Source: JBBDRW01 sp040905265
Lineage (GTDB): Bacteria > Bacteroidota > Rhodothermia > Balneolales > Balneolaceae
Direction: 5' to 3'
Length of the DNA: 13,986 nt
NCBI GenBank assembly: GCA_040905265.1
Contig: JBBDRW010000001.1
Span: forward strand, 1 to 13,986
Made by a program: the position numbers and the translations under genes
Notes under the pieces: model-generated
What the model saw: only the letters and a program-made list of their open reading frames with translations
What the model was told of the DNA's origin: nothing
Database searches by the model: none
Part shown: positions 7,066 through 13,986 of the stretch, in pieces
Position numbering within the stretch: position 1 is the first letter of the stretch
Layout of the letters: each line of letters begins with the position of its first letter

Positions 7066-7593
7066 ATGATAGCCAGAGTTGGATTTTATACTCTCTGCAT
7101 GCTCTTCGCACTCCTTCTGACTGGATGTTCAGATAATCCCGTTGAAACGGATGTGAAAGAGTCAGCAGATCCGATCACAGGTTACTATTACCTCTACGGT
7201 ATAGAGATTGACCGGAATGTTTGCTGGCTTCCTATCTCTTGTGAACCTGGCGAAGAAATTTCAAGAGATACTACTGAGATTGACTTTTGGGTTTATATCA
7301 AACCCCTGGAAAACTACCCGGACACACTCCAGTTCTATGGGCTTAAGGGGGGGAATGCCGGGGACTTGCATCAATATTGTACGGCGGCTCATGGAAACTG
7401 CTCATTTGCAATTCTTGTCGAGGATTCACTCTATTTTGATCTCCTATCCTCTAGCGGCCGGTTCACCGGGTCCGGCACACTGAAAGAGGGGTCGATTACC
7501 CTCCAAACCTCAAACGCACACAGGGGTGATATAAACGAGTATCAGCTGGAAGGGTTAAAAATAGATACAAATGGCAAAAACGTTTTAGAGTAG
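7066..7593 (+). CDS. Putative lipoprotein of unknown function
   Basis: The 175-residue product has a clear lipoprotein signal peptide: short basic start, hydrophobic core (about residues 6-18) and lipobox L-T-G-C21, so the mature protein should be lipid-anchored in the envelope. After a short polar tether (22-38), the rest is beta-rich with many aromatics (GYYYLYG at 39-45) and ends in a strand-turn pattern (FTGSGTLKEGSITL, 133-146) often seen in small Bacteroidota lipoproteins. Four further cysteines (53, 59, 105, 112) could form two disulfides in the periplasm. I do not recognise a named family. It lies between the NmrA-family gene and the helicase on the same strand, with its own leader dyads and a terminator downstream at 7668-7695, and so is probably transcribed alone. 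A 10-bp palindrome AAAACGTTTT (7577-7586) overlaps its 3' end. Confidence 0.8.
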   Translation: MIARVGFYTLCMLFALLLTGCSDNPVETDVKESADPITGYYYLYGIEIDRNVCWLPISCEPGEEISRDTTEIDFWVYIKPLENYPDTLQFYGLKGGNAGDLHQYCTAAHGNCSFAILVEDSLYFDLLSSSGRFTGSGTLKEGSITLQTSNAHRGDINEYQLEGLKIDTNGKNVLE

Positions 7594-7667
7594 TTGCCAG
7601 CCGGTAAACGCCGAATACAGATAGATACAACTCGGTGAAATTATCCGTATATTCAGGCTCACATTTC

Positions 7668-7695
7668 AAAGCCCGGCTTTTCGACCGGGCTTTTT
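7668..7695 (+). terminator. Strong rho-independent terminator between lipoprotein gene and helicase
   Basis: AAAGCCCGG (7668-7676) pairs perfectly with CCGGGCTTT (7685-7693) around an 8-base loop, and TTTTT (7691-7695) follows the GC stem. It ends only 15 bases before the helicase ATG, leaving no room for a separate downstream promoter unless that promoter overlaps the hairpin. Confidence 0.85.
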
Positions 7696-7710
7696 CATTA
7701 AATCCCCTAT

Positions 7711-8958
7711 ATGTCGTTTACATCGCTGGACCTTTCAGAACCGATCCTGAAATCACTTCAAGAGGAAGGATACAAAGAGCCGACCCCCATCCAAAAACAA
7801 GCCATACCGGTAGCACTCAAAGGGAGAGACCTGTTAGGCTGTGCCCAGACCGGAACCGGAAAAACGGCTGCATTCTCCCTCCCGATACTGCAGCGCCTCG
7901 GTGAAGAGATCACCCAGGGAAGCAATCGGAAGATCCGGTGCCTGATCGTCACCCCGACAAGGGAACTTGCGATTCAGATCGATGAGAGCATTCGGAATTA
8001 TGGCCGCCATACCCGATTGAAGAGTGCTGTCATTTTTGGCGGCGTAAACCAGAAAGGGCAGGTCAAAGAGCTGAAGGGTGGTATCGATATTCTTACGGCC
8101 ACACCCGGCCGGCTGCTTGATTTGATGAACCAGGGGTTCATCTCCCTTCGGGATGTAGAGATATTCGTACTCGACGAGGCGGACCGCATGCTCGATATGG
8201 GGTTCATTCACGATGTGAAAAAGTTACTGAAGGCACTCCCGGAGAAACGCCAGACTCTCTTTTTCTCGGCGACCATGCCGCCTGAAATCGTCAAACTCTC
8301 CAAGTCCATTCTTAAAAACCCGGTCAAAGTGGAGATTACACCGGAAGAACCTACTGTTGAAGCGATCAAACAGGGAGTCTACTTTGTCGACAAGGGAGAC
8401 AAGAAGAGTCTGCTGGTCGATGTTTTAAAGGATCAGGAGATCAAGTCGGCTCTCGTCTTTACCCGTACCAAACATGGTGCGAACAAAGTGGTCAAACTGC
8501 TGAACAAGAATCAGATTGATGCCGAGGCGATTCACGGTAACAAGTCTCAGGCAGCTCGTCAGCGTGCATTGGGAAATTTCAAGGATCAGACCACGCGCGT
8601 TCTGGTAGCAACCGATATCGCGGCACGCGGGATTGATGTGGATGAACTGCAGGTGGTGATCAATTACGAAATCCCGAATATTCCGGAGACCTACGTCCAC
8701 CGGATCGGCAGAACCGGGCGTGCAGGTTCAAACGGTACAGCCCTCTCTTTTTGTGACGCCGAGGAGAGAGCATGGATCAGGGATATTGAAAAACTGATCG
8801 GCAAAAAAATACCGGTTGTAGCGGAGCATGACTTCCCGTCCACCGGCCATCCAGCGGAGGCGCCACAGCCTCAAAAAAACGGGGCTGTGAAGAAACGGCC
8901 GCGGCCAGGCAGCCGGAACCGTACTTCCAGAAACAGACATTCCGGCTCCCGCCGGTAA
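7711..8958 (+). CDS. DEAD-box ATP-dependent RNA helicase, RhlE-like
   Basis: A 415-residue two-domain helicase with every canonical motif: Phe3 and the Q motif (PTPIQ, 24-28), motif I AQTGTGKT (45-52), Ia PTRELA (82-87), Ib TPGR (131-134), II DEAD (155-158), III SAT (186-188), IV around LVFTRTK (248-254), V TDIAARGID (301-309) and VI HRIGRTGRAG (330-339). After about residue 380 comes a short, very basic Arg/Ser/Asn tail that likely adds nonspecific RNA binding. The family unwinds short RNA duplexes using ATP in ribosome assembly, RNA decay and cold adaptation; the compact core plus basic tail best fits the RhlE subgroup. Cytoplasmic. The ATG at 7711 places the Q motif correctly, and there is no Shine-Dalgarno. 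A strong terminator hairpin sits just upstream, so expression may depend on readthrough or attenuation. It converges with the AsmA-family gene, 78 bp apart. Confidence 0.95.
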   Translation: MSFTSLDLSEPILKSLQEEGYKEPTPIQKQAIPVALKGRDLLGCAQTGTGKTAAFSLPILQRLGEEITQGSNRKIRCLIVTPTRELAIQIDESIRNYGRHTRLKSAVIFGGVNQKGQVKELKGGIDILTATPGRLLDLMNQGFISLRDVEIFVLDEADRMLDMGFIHDVKKLLKALPEKRQTLFFSATMPPEIVKLSKSILKNPVKVEITPEEPTVEAIKQGVYFVDKGDKKSLLVDVLKDQEIKSALVFTRTKHGANKVVKLLNKNQIDAEAIHGNKSQAARQRALGNFKDQTTRVLVATDIAARGIDVDELQVVINYEIPNIPETYVHRIGRTGRAGSNGTALSFCDAEERAWIRDIEKLIGKKIPVVAEHDFPSTGHPAEAPQPQKNGAVKKRPRPGSRNRTSRNRHSGSRR

Positions 8959-9036
8959 CATCCTCACGACTGGTAATCTCCGGATGTCCCGCAGAGCGGG
9001 CCACCGGTCTCCGAGAAGCTGCCTGTCCACATGTTG
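8959..9036. other. Convergent intergenic gap with short GC hairpin
   Basis: Between the convergent helicase and AsmA-family genes, CCCGC/GCGGG (8988-8992, 8996-9000) could form a 5-bp hairpin with a 3-base loop. Neither strand has a U-run after it, so it is at best a weak bidirectional terminator or pause. Confidence 0.25.
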
Positions 9037-12000
9037 TCAGCGATTTCCGTCAAAGAGCCTGCGGAGCAGATTCTCTCCTGCGCCCCGGGCAGCGTCCCGG
9101 AGAATCTCCTCAATCATATTCTGCCGGGGAGAGATTCTCGGGCTGCCCATCTTGCCACTGAACTCGACCGGTACCACAATAATTCCATCATCCCGGGTGA
9201 GGTGGGTGACCGCCTGGCTGCTGATGACCGAAGAGAGCCCGCTCCTGAAACTTCCAGGAAGAAGCAGGCTGGCGGTAAAATGAATCTCGTCGGAAATCAG
9301 GTTCTGCGTCCCCTCCAGTTCGATCCCGATGCTTTCACTTGTGAGGTGGAAATCCCGAAACGTGAGAACTCCATCATCAATCGAAAACCCTGCTGTCCAT
9401 TCATCCAATGCGAGATTATTGATCCCCGGTGAATTGAGCCAGCTTGCCAGGCCGGACTGAACGGGATGGCCCCGCATCCGGGCTCGCGTCAGCCCGAAGC
9501 TCCCCTCTGATATTGTCGTTTCCAGATCCGGATCGAGATGAATATCCAGGTCTGTGGCATAATCAATCGACCCGCTGAATGCCCCGGTTACATGCTGCGC
9601 AAACCGGTTCTCCTTACCCAAAATAGGGAACGTTCCAAAAAGCTCAGCAGCCGGAACATCCTGCAGCTCTCCTTCAAAGCGCAGGCGTGTCCGATCCGGC
9701 CGCGGTACTTCCCAAGCCATCAAACCGGTTGCCCGGCCGCCGAACAGGGTTGCTTCTGCCTGGTCTATCATCATCTGGTTCGGATCGGTCCGGCCGCTTC
9801 CGCGAACCTCTGTCACCGGTATCCCCATCACCATAATGGTACCGATCTCCGCAGTCACTTCACTTCGCATTTTCGGCAGATAGATGGGGTACTCAACCTC
9901 ATCACCATTCTCTTCATCCCAATCGATCATCTCATCCAGGTTGAGCATCTGCGCCCGGTAACTGCCGGTTAGAAGCGGGAGCGTCTCCTCGCTCTCATGC
10001 TCCTGCAACAATCCGAGATATCTCTCCAGCCGCCCCTCAATCAGAAAATCCGAAGAGCCATAGTTCAGGGAGACCTTATCGATAGTCAAAGCCTGCGGTG
10101 TGATCGAGAATAGGCCGTTCAATCCGGTAACCGGCAAACCGAGCGAATCGCCCGATGCGTTGACATCTGTCAACTCAAGGGAGCCGTTCAATGCCACCTG
10201 GAGCGGATCGCCGGCAGGACCCTGTGCCCGGAGGTCCATAACAGCGCGGCCGGTCAATTCATTGATCCAGGGCTCCAGGGAGTAGTAGACCGACAGATCC
10301 TCCAACGATCCGTTCCCCTGGATGGAGAGATCAAATACCGGATTCTCATCCATGTAATTATCCACAGTTCCGGTCAGAGACAACTCATTCTGGCCTGTTT
10401 TGAAACGCCCTTCCTGAATCTGCAGACGGCTGCTGCTTGCCGATGCCAGAAACGTGATATTTTCCAATGGTTGCCCGACCCATTCATGAGCAATATATCC
10501 GTCCCGTAACTCGATCGTACTTTGATCAAGTGCCCGCTGCAGCTGATCGGCTCTCCCGCGCAGAGTGGCATCTGCAATCAGGTGCCCTCTCAACATCAGG
10601 GTATCTTCGTCTATCGGGTAGAACTCTTTCAGGGTTCCAAGGTCAAAATCGAGGTTTGTACGCAGGTTGAAATCCGGCAGTTCCGAGAGCGGTTCCGAAA
10701 CAGTACCGGAGAGCGAGAACCGGTTGGAAGAGGCCCGGAGAGACGAGCTGTGAATCTGCACCAGATCCTGAGTCGCCTCTACCTCTGCAGTGACCTCTTC
10801 AATCGGGAGAGGCGCTTCGAGATATTTCAGATACCCCTGTTGAAGTGAAAACCTCGCATCAAACGCCGCCTCTTCCGGGTTTCGTAAATTCCCGTCAGCC
10901 GTTCCGTTAACAGCCAGCATTCCGGCCACATTCTCCAGCCCGATCTCTCCGATCGGGTAAAACTGGTGGAGCGTTGAAAGATCCGTATCCCCGTCAAACG
11001 AGACCTGAAAGAGTGCATTTTCACCAAGAGGCTGTTCAATCTGCCCGGTTGCAGAGATCCTGTTTCCGGCAGCCACAGCTGAAAACCCCTCGAGAATAAC
11101 GAGATCGTTATTGGCGTTAAAGTTCAGCGTAATATCCCGGATCGGCTCCGGCAGGTCAGGATTTTGAAGATACCCCTCCCGGACGGCAACGTTCATCGTA
11201 AGCCAGGGAAGCTCAGAATCAGACCAGATCCCGGAAACCGTTCCCGAAAGAGCGAGCTCTCCTCCTGTCTCAAGCCCCTGCAAATACTCACTATATGCCG
11301 GGGGCGCCAGCCCCAACAGTTCCCCGAAATCATCGGAAGCTGACTCAAAGCTCATCTCCAGTTCAGTTTCATCACCACTCCAGGAGGCGAGACTCCCTTC
11401 CAGGTTGAGCCGAAGCCCGCGAATCGATAATACGCCTTCTGTCAGATTCAGACGTTCATCTGCCAGGTCGACGGTTGACTTCTGCCTGAGCTGCAACGGA
11501 AGATCCCGGAGCAGCCATGAATGATCCATATAGAGTGAGAGCGATTGAAGGCGGGCATCTGTAGTCGTATGGAGAAGGTCTTCAAACTGAAGGCCAATCT
11601 CCGCATCCAGGCCGGCCAGATCAATCCGGCTGCTGTCCAGATCACTGGAGTAAAACAGTGACCCGTTTCTCAACTCAATAGACGGAATCCGGACGGTTAC
11701 GGACTCTGCATCTTCATCAGGCTCCTCCTGCCCTTCAAGAAGCCGATCAAGGTTGCTGGTCGAATCGGCATAAACCCTGTACCAGAGGCTTGGAGAGTGC
11801 ATATCGAGACGGGCAAAATCAAATTCACTTCGGAATATCGGAATGAGCCGCACAGAAAGATTCATTCTCTCCATTTCCAATACCGGCTCCCCGGCCGGGT
11901 CTGCCATTTTCAAACCGTCCACCTGCAACCCGATGTGAGGGAAGGACCGGAACAGAGTAATAGAGAGATGATCTGCCTCTGCCTCGACACCAAGCCTGTT

Positions 12001-12120
12001 CTCAATCTGCGGCAGTATCATCTCCCGCAGCCGGTCATCGGTAAAATAGAGATTCAACACCCCTACAGTGAGGAGTAAACATGCGGCTATGCCGCCCAGT
12101 ACGATCCAAAATTTTTTCAT
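9037..12120 (-). CDS. AsmA-family protein (inner-membrane-anchored, periplasmic repeat-rich)
   Basis: A 1027-residue protein with one N-terminal membrane helix (about 5-25) followed by the AsmA-like start: FTDDRLREMILPQIENRLG, then IGLQVDGLKMADP and later strand pairs typical of the family. Residues 224 to about 785 form repeats of some 113 residues, each with a hydrophobic strand, an LxGxx turn, an aromatic stretch (FYPIGE, FYPIDE, YYSLEP) and a strand ending near a GY pair. The C-terminal part (about 740-1000) resembles the AsmA C-terminal domain, and the end (about 1003-1027) is a charged helix. AsmA-like proteins, including TamB and YhdP, are inner-membrane-anchored, and several form long hydrophobic beta-grooves that carry phospholipid to the outer membrane. 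The minus-strand leader has only a weak purine-rich GAGAGAAAG before the ATG at 12120. Its 5' side faces the sigma/anti-sigma pair across 337 bp. Exact subfamily uncertain. Confidence 0.88.
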   Translation of the reverse strand: MKKFWIVLGGIAACLLLTVGVLNLYFTDDRLREMILPQIENRLGVEAEADHLSITLFRSFPHIGLQVDGLKMADPAGEPVLEMERMNLSVRLIPIFRSEFDFARLDMHSPSLWYRVYADSTSNLDRLLEGQEEPDEDAESVTVRIPSIELRNGSLFYSSDLDSSRIDLAGLDAEIGLQFEDLLHTTTDARLQSLSLYMDHSWLLRDLPLQLRQKSTVDLADERLNLTEGVLSIRGLRLNLEGSLASWSGDETELEMSFESASDDFGELLGLAPPAYSEYLQGLETGGELALSGTVSGIWSDSELPWLTMNVAVREGYLQNPDLPEPIRDITLNFNANNDLVILEGFSAVAAGNRISATGQIEQPLGENALFQVSFDGDTDLSTLHQFYPIGEIGLENVAGMLAVNGTADGNLRNPEEAAFDARFSLQQGYLKYLEAPLPIEEVTAEVEATQDLVQIHSSSLRASSNRFSLSGTVSEPLSELPDFNLRTNLDFDLGTLKEFYPIDEDTLMLRGHLIADATLRGRADQLQRALDQSTIELRDGYIAHEWVGQPLENITFLASASSSRLQIQEGRFKTGQNELSLTGTVDNYMDENPVFDLSIQGNGSLEDLSVYYSLEPWINELTGRAVMDLRAQGPAGDPLQVALNGSLELTDVNASGDSLGLPVTGLNGLFSITPQALTIDKVSLNYGSSDFLIEGRLERYLGLLQEHESEETLPLLTGSYRAQMLNLDEMIDWDEENGDEVEYPIYLPKMRSEVTAEIGTIMVMGIPVTEVRGSGRTDPNQMMIDQAEATLFGGRATGLMAWEVPRPDRTRLRFEGELQDVPAAELFGTFPILGKENRFAQHVTGAFSGSIDYATDLDIHLDPDLETTISEGSFGLTRARMRGHPVQSGLASWLNSPGINNLALDEWTAGFSIDDGVLTFRDFHLTSESIGIELEGTQNLISDEIHFTASLLLPGSFRSGLSSVISSQAVTHLTRDDGIIVVPVEFSGKMGSPRISPRQNMIEEILRDAARGAGENLLRRLFDGNR

Positions 12121-12383
12121 ATTCTTTCTCTCTCAAGTGGTTTCTGACACCGGCAAGATCCATAAACTATTCACAAATTCCTTCTTTCATTTAACACTCG
12201 GCCTGAACAAGATGTTCCCGGCTATGCCATTGTATTCGTGCAGTCTCCAGGCCGGCAGCAACTGCATTTCTTTTTTTGAAAGCAACCATTTTTCAGCTTT
12301 ACTTGTATAGATAAACAGGAAGCAATATCAGTCCAGTGTTATATCAACCATTCTATCGGGAAAAATTGAGGCCTGGCCCCGTA

Positions 12384-12438
12384 AGAACAGGGTTACCATG
12401 ACATCAGGAAACTGTCGAGCTTCCATCGTAACTGTTCT
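12384..12438 (+). promoter_or_regulatory. Bulged leader hairpin upstream of the sigma factor gene
   Basis: AGAACAGGGTTAC (12384-12396) pairs with GTAACTGTTCT (12428-12438): 11 base pairs with a 2-base GG bulge and a 31-base loop. It ends 9 bases before AAGGAG. It could be an operator for a dimeric protein or an RNA leader structure; no U-run follows, so it is not a terminator. Confidence 0.4.
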
Positions 12439-12447
12439 CTGACAAAC

Positions 12448-12453
12448 AAGGAG
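12448..12453 (+). promoter_or_regulatory. Ribosome binding site deciding the TTG start of the sigma gene
   Basis: AAGGAG lies 4 bases before TTG at 12458. The nearest in-frame ATGs (Met23, Met29) would remove the start of sigma region 2, so the TTG start is preferred. Confidence 0.65.
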
Positions 12454-12457
12454 ACTT

Positions 12458-13009
12458 TTGCTTACTCAGATCATAGATGGTTGCCGGAAACAGCAGCGAG
12501 AAAGCCAGAAAGAGCTCTACAAGATGTTCTATGGCTACGGTATGAGTATCACTCTACGATATACAGATACCAGGGAACAGGCCGTGACGGTTCTGAATGA
12601 CTCTTTCCTGAAGGTTTTTGACCAAATTAAAAAGTTTGATACGGAGCGGCCATTCAAACCGTGGCTTCGCACTGTTATCGTACATACCGCAATCAACCAC
12701 TATCACAAAGAGCAGGCATACCGGAAACGAACGGAGGCATTGGAGAATCCAGACGAGATAGGCCGGCAGGAAGAGGTGCTAAGCGGGATCTCTTTCCGGG
12801 AGATTCTCTCTCTGGTTCAGGAACTGACTCCCGCCTACAGAACCGTATTCAACCTCTATGTGATTGAGGGGTATAAACACAAAGAGATCGCCGGAATGTT
12901 GAGTATATCAGTCGGGACATCCAAGTCCAACCTATTCAAGGCGAAGCAACACCTCCAGTCAAAACTGGAGTCCCATTTACTACAGGTAAAACGATATGAA
13001 GGATCCTAA
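12458..13009 (+). CDS. ECF-type RNA polymerase sigma-70 factor
   Basis: A 183-residue group IV sigma factor: region 2 (about residues 15-83, with VLNDSFLKVF at 45-54 and the KPWLRTVIVHTAINHY stretch at 67-82 that recognises the -10 element) joined by a short charged linker to region 4 (about 112-172, with LTPAYRTVFNLYVIEGYKH and a helix-turn-helix IAGMLSISVGTSKSNLFKAK that binds the -35 element). There is no region 1 or 3. Sequence style matches Bacteroidota ECF factors (RpoE/SigW-like). It starts with TTG after a strong AAGGAG, which may limit its translation. The 3' end overlaps the next gene by 14 bp in another frame, implying translational coupling and matched amounts of the two products. 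It is presumably held inactive by that neighbour and released by an envelope signal; autoregulation is likely but no promoter motif was identified. Confidence 0.93.
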   Translation: MLTQIIDGCRKQQRESQKELYKMFYGYGMSITLRYTDTREQAVTVLNDSFLKVFDQIKKFDTERPFKPWLRTVIVHTAINHYHKEQAYRKRTEALENPDEIGRQEEVLSGISFREILSLVQELTPAYRTVFNLYVIEGYKHKEIAGMLSISVGTSKSNLFKAKQHLQSKLESHLLQVKRYEGS

Positions 13010-13986
13010 CCAACAAAGCGACCCCATCGAGGAGTTCTTTCGAAAGAAAGCTGCTGAATACGGAGAGATCTCCTATCGGGAAGAGGATTGGCTGAAACTG
13101 GATAAGCAGATCGAATTGCGCCAACTGAAGGCACGAAACCGGAAGCGGATAGCCTGGGCGGCTGTTGCAGCGCTTCTGATTTTCTCATTTCTCGGATATT
13201 TTACATACCGGAATCATCTTAATATCAACGAACTGAATGATCTGTTAAGCCAGCGTACAGCTCCCGGCATCCTGGAGAACCCTTCGGAGGGTCCAGGTAC
13301 ACCTGTGCCGGATGACTCTGCTGTGGATCTGCCGTCAGACGAGCCTCTCACCAACATTCCGGAACTGACAGATGATGATAGAACTGAAGGTTCCTCTCAG
13401 GCCCCTCCCGATGATCTGCCCTTGACACGGGTTGAGAATCAGCTTTCCGGAGTGGCTTCACTGGCCAATCTGCCGGCATACAGAAACGAGAACCCGGAAG
13501 GAATTGAGCGTGAACTTCTGGCAGCTACCGGGCTCTCCTGCGAGGAGTGTGCTACATACAGGCCGGAGTACACGGAAACTTCGGCCGCCTCTGTTCCGGT
13601 ATACTCCGGTTCGGATCAGATTCGGGCTTCTTCCACAGTTTCCTCACCCATACAGGCCGGTGAACAGCCCCGGCTGTCCGGAACATTTGCAGCAGACGGA
13701 CGCTTTCAGCCTGATCGTGAATCCGGTCTTGCACTCGGCATCATTGCATCACCCGACCTGAGTACAGCCGGATCTGTTTCCAATTTTACCAATCCCGGGT
13801 ACAAGATCGGGCTTGCCGTGGAGTACCGGCTGAACCGCCATCTGACCGTTTCTACCGGATTGATCCACTCTACGGTTCACTACAATGCCTATGGCTTAGA
13901 GTACAACCCACAGCAGGGGTATCTCTATCCAGGAGCATATCCTGATAAAACGACAGCCGAGTGTATCCTGCTTGACATCCCCCTCA
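12996..13986 (+). CDS. Putative dual membrane-spanning anti-sigma factor with C-terminal outer-membrane beta-barrel (partial, runs off the window)
   Basis: ATG at 12996 inside the sigma gene opens a frame that stays open for 330 codons to the window edge. Residues 1-50 are cytoplasmic, charged, with an EEDW (29-32) motif and basic stretch (42-51) before one membrane helix (about 52-69). Next comes a long low-complexity linker (about 75-240) rich in Pro, Asp, Glu, Ser and Thr, with C182-E-E-C185. From about 242 it alternates hydrophobic and polar residues (GLALGIIASP, YKIGLAVEYRL, HLTVSTGLIHSTVHYNAYG), as in the strands of an outer-membrane barrel of the porin/OmpA-like type; in comparable proteins YRL...HLTVSTGL starts a strand pair. 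This order (cytoplasmic helix, single span, disordered periplasmic linker, barrel) matches the dual membrane-spanning anti-sigma factors described in Bacteroides. The short N-terminus is not a recognisable zinc-type anti-sigma domain, so sigma binding is inferred from overlap and architecture. Confidence 0.82.
   Translation, partial: MKDPNQQSDPIEEFFRKKAAEYGEISYREEDWLKLDKQIELRQLKARNRKRIAWAAVAALLIFSFLGYFTYRNHLNINELNDLLSQRTAPGILENPSEGPGTPVPDDSAVDLPSDEPLTNIPELTDDDRTEGSSQAPPDDLPLTRVENQLSGVASLANLPAYRNENPEGIERELLAATGLSCEECATYRPEYTETSAASVPVYSGSDQIRASSTVSSPIQAGEQPRLSGTFAADGRFQPDRESGLALGIIASPDLSTAGSVSNFTNPGYKIGLAVEYRLNRHLTVSTGLIHSTVHYNAYGLEYNPQQGYLYPGAYPDKTTAECILLDIPL

Larger units (their letters stand above)
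12121..12457. other. 337-bp divergent region between AsmA-family gene and sigma factor gene
   Basis: No gene is seen. It must hold promoters for both flanking genes, but no convincing boxes are visible by eye, as expected if an ECF sigma uses its own consensus. Structures seen: CGGCCTG/CAGGCCG arms (12199-12205, 12248-12254) 42 bases apart, and a leader hairpin (12384-12438) just before the sigma ribosome binding site. Confidence 0.5.

Noticed and set aside
9031..9432. 133-codon plus-strand frame after the helicase
   Set aside because: Lies antisense within the conserved C-terminal part of the AsmA-family gene; a shadow of its codon bias.
12199..12254. CGGCCTG/CAGGCCG arms as a small RNA or terminator
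   Set aside because: Seven base pairs with a 42-base gap and no U-run; expected by chance in GC-rich intergenic DNA.
13432..13761. 109-codon plus-strand frame near the right end
   Set aside because: It overlaps the anti-sigma linker in another frame, whereas the frame starting at 12996 has helix, linker and strand features and stays open to the edge.
1..13986. CRISPR array, tRNA, rRNA, integrase or insertion-sequence transposase
   Set aside because: No regularly spaced repeats, cloverleaf-like sequence, rRNA segment or transposase/integrase motif was seen on either strand; the only repeat of note is the single 144-bp palindromic element.

Overview
The window looks like chromosomal DNA of a Bacteroidota-type bacterium, and within that broad group it most resembles the Balneolota/Rhodothermota lineages. 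Four things point this way. The DnaE has an epsilon-like exonuclease fused to its N-terminus and opens with a start typical of that group. trxA lies directly downstream of dnaE. Most start codons lack a clear Shine-Dalgarno sequence. An ECF sigma gene overlaps a gene for a cytoplasmic-helix plus outer-membrane-barrel anti-sigma protein. The base composition is moderate. The lineage is inferred from gene content alone; no rRNA or tRNA gene was seen.

Layout. Positions 1-5603 are on the minus strand. In transcription order they hold dnaE (1383-5603), a 144-bp nested inverted-repeat element (1175-1318), trxA (804-1127), a rho-independent terminator (647-684), and the start of an RND-type efflux adaptor gene (23-454). 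The adaptor gene is cut by an in-frame stop exactly where a tyrosine is expected, and coding potential resumes after it. Positions 6001-8958 are on the plus strand: an NmrA-family NAD(P)-binding protein, a small orphan lipoprotein with four extra cysteines, a strong terminator hairpin, and an RhlE-like DEAD-box RNA helicase whose start codon is only 15 bases past that terminator. Helicase and the next gene converge. Positions 9037-12120 (minus) encode a 1027-residue AsmA-family envelope protein made largely of about five tandem repeats of roughly 113 residues. A 337-bp divergent region separates it from an ECF sigma factor (12458-13009, TTG start), which overlaps by 14 bp a gene that runs off the window end (12996-13986).

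How the genes fit together. The dnaE-trxA block is replication and redox housekeeping, with a probable non-autonomous mobile element in its intergenic gap. The right end is the most interesting part. The sigma factor is coupled to a protein with a short cytoplasmic segment, one inner-membrane helix, a long acidic/proline-rich periplasmic linker containing a CxxC, and the start of an outer-membrane beta-barrel. This is the architecture of the recently described dual membrane-spanning anti-sigma factors (Dma, with sigma partner Das, in Bacteroides). The divergent AsmA-family gene, whose family works in lipid traffic between inner and outer membrane, makes an outer-membrane-homeostasis circuit an attractive but unproven reading.

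Intergenic DNA contains several dyads near starts (upstream of the NmrA-family gene, the lipoprotein gene and the sigma gene). Promoter calls are by eye and weak.
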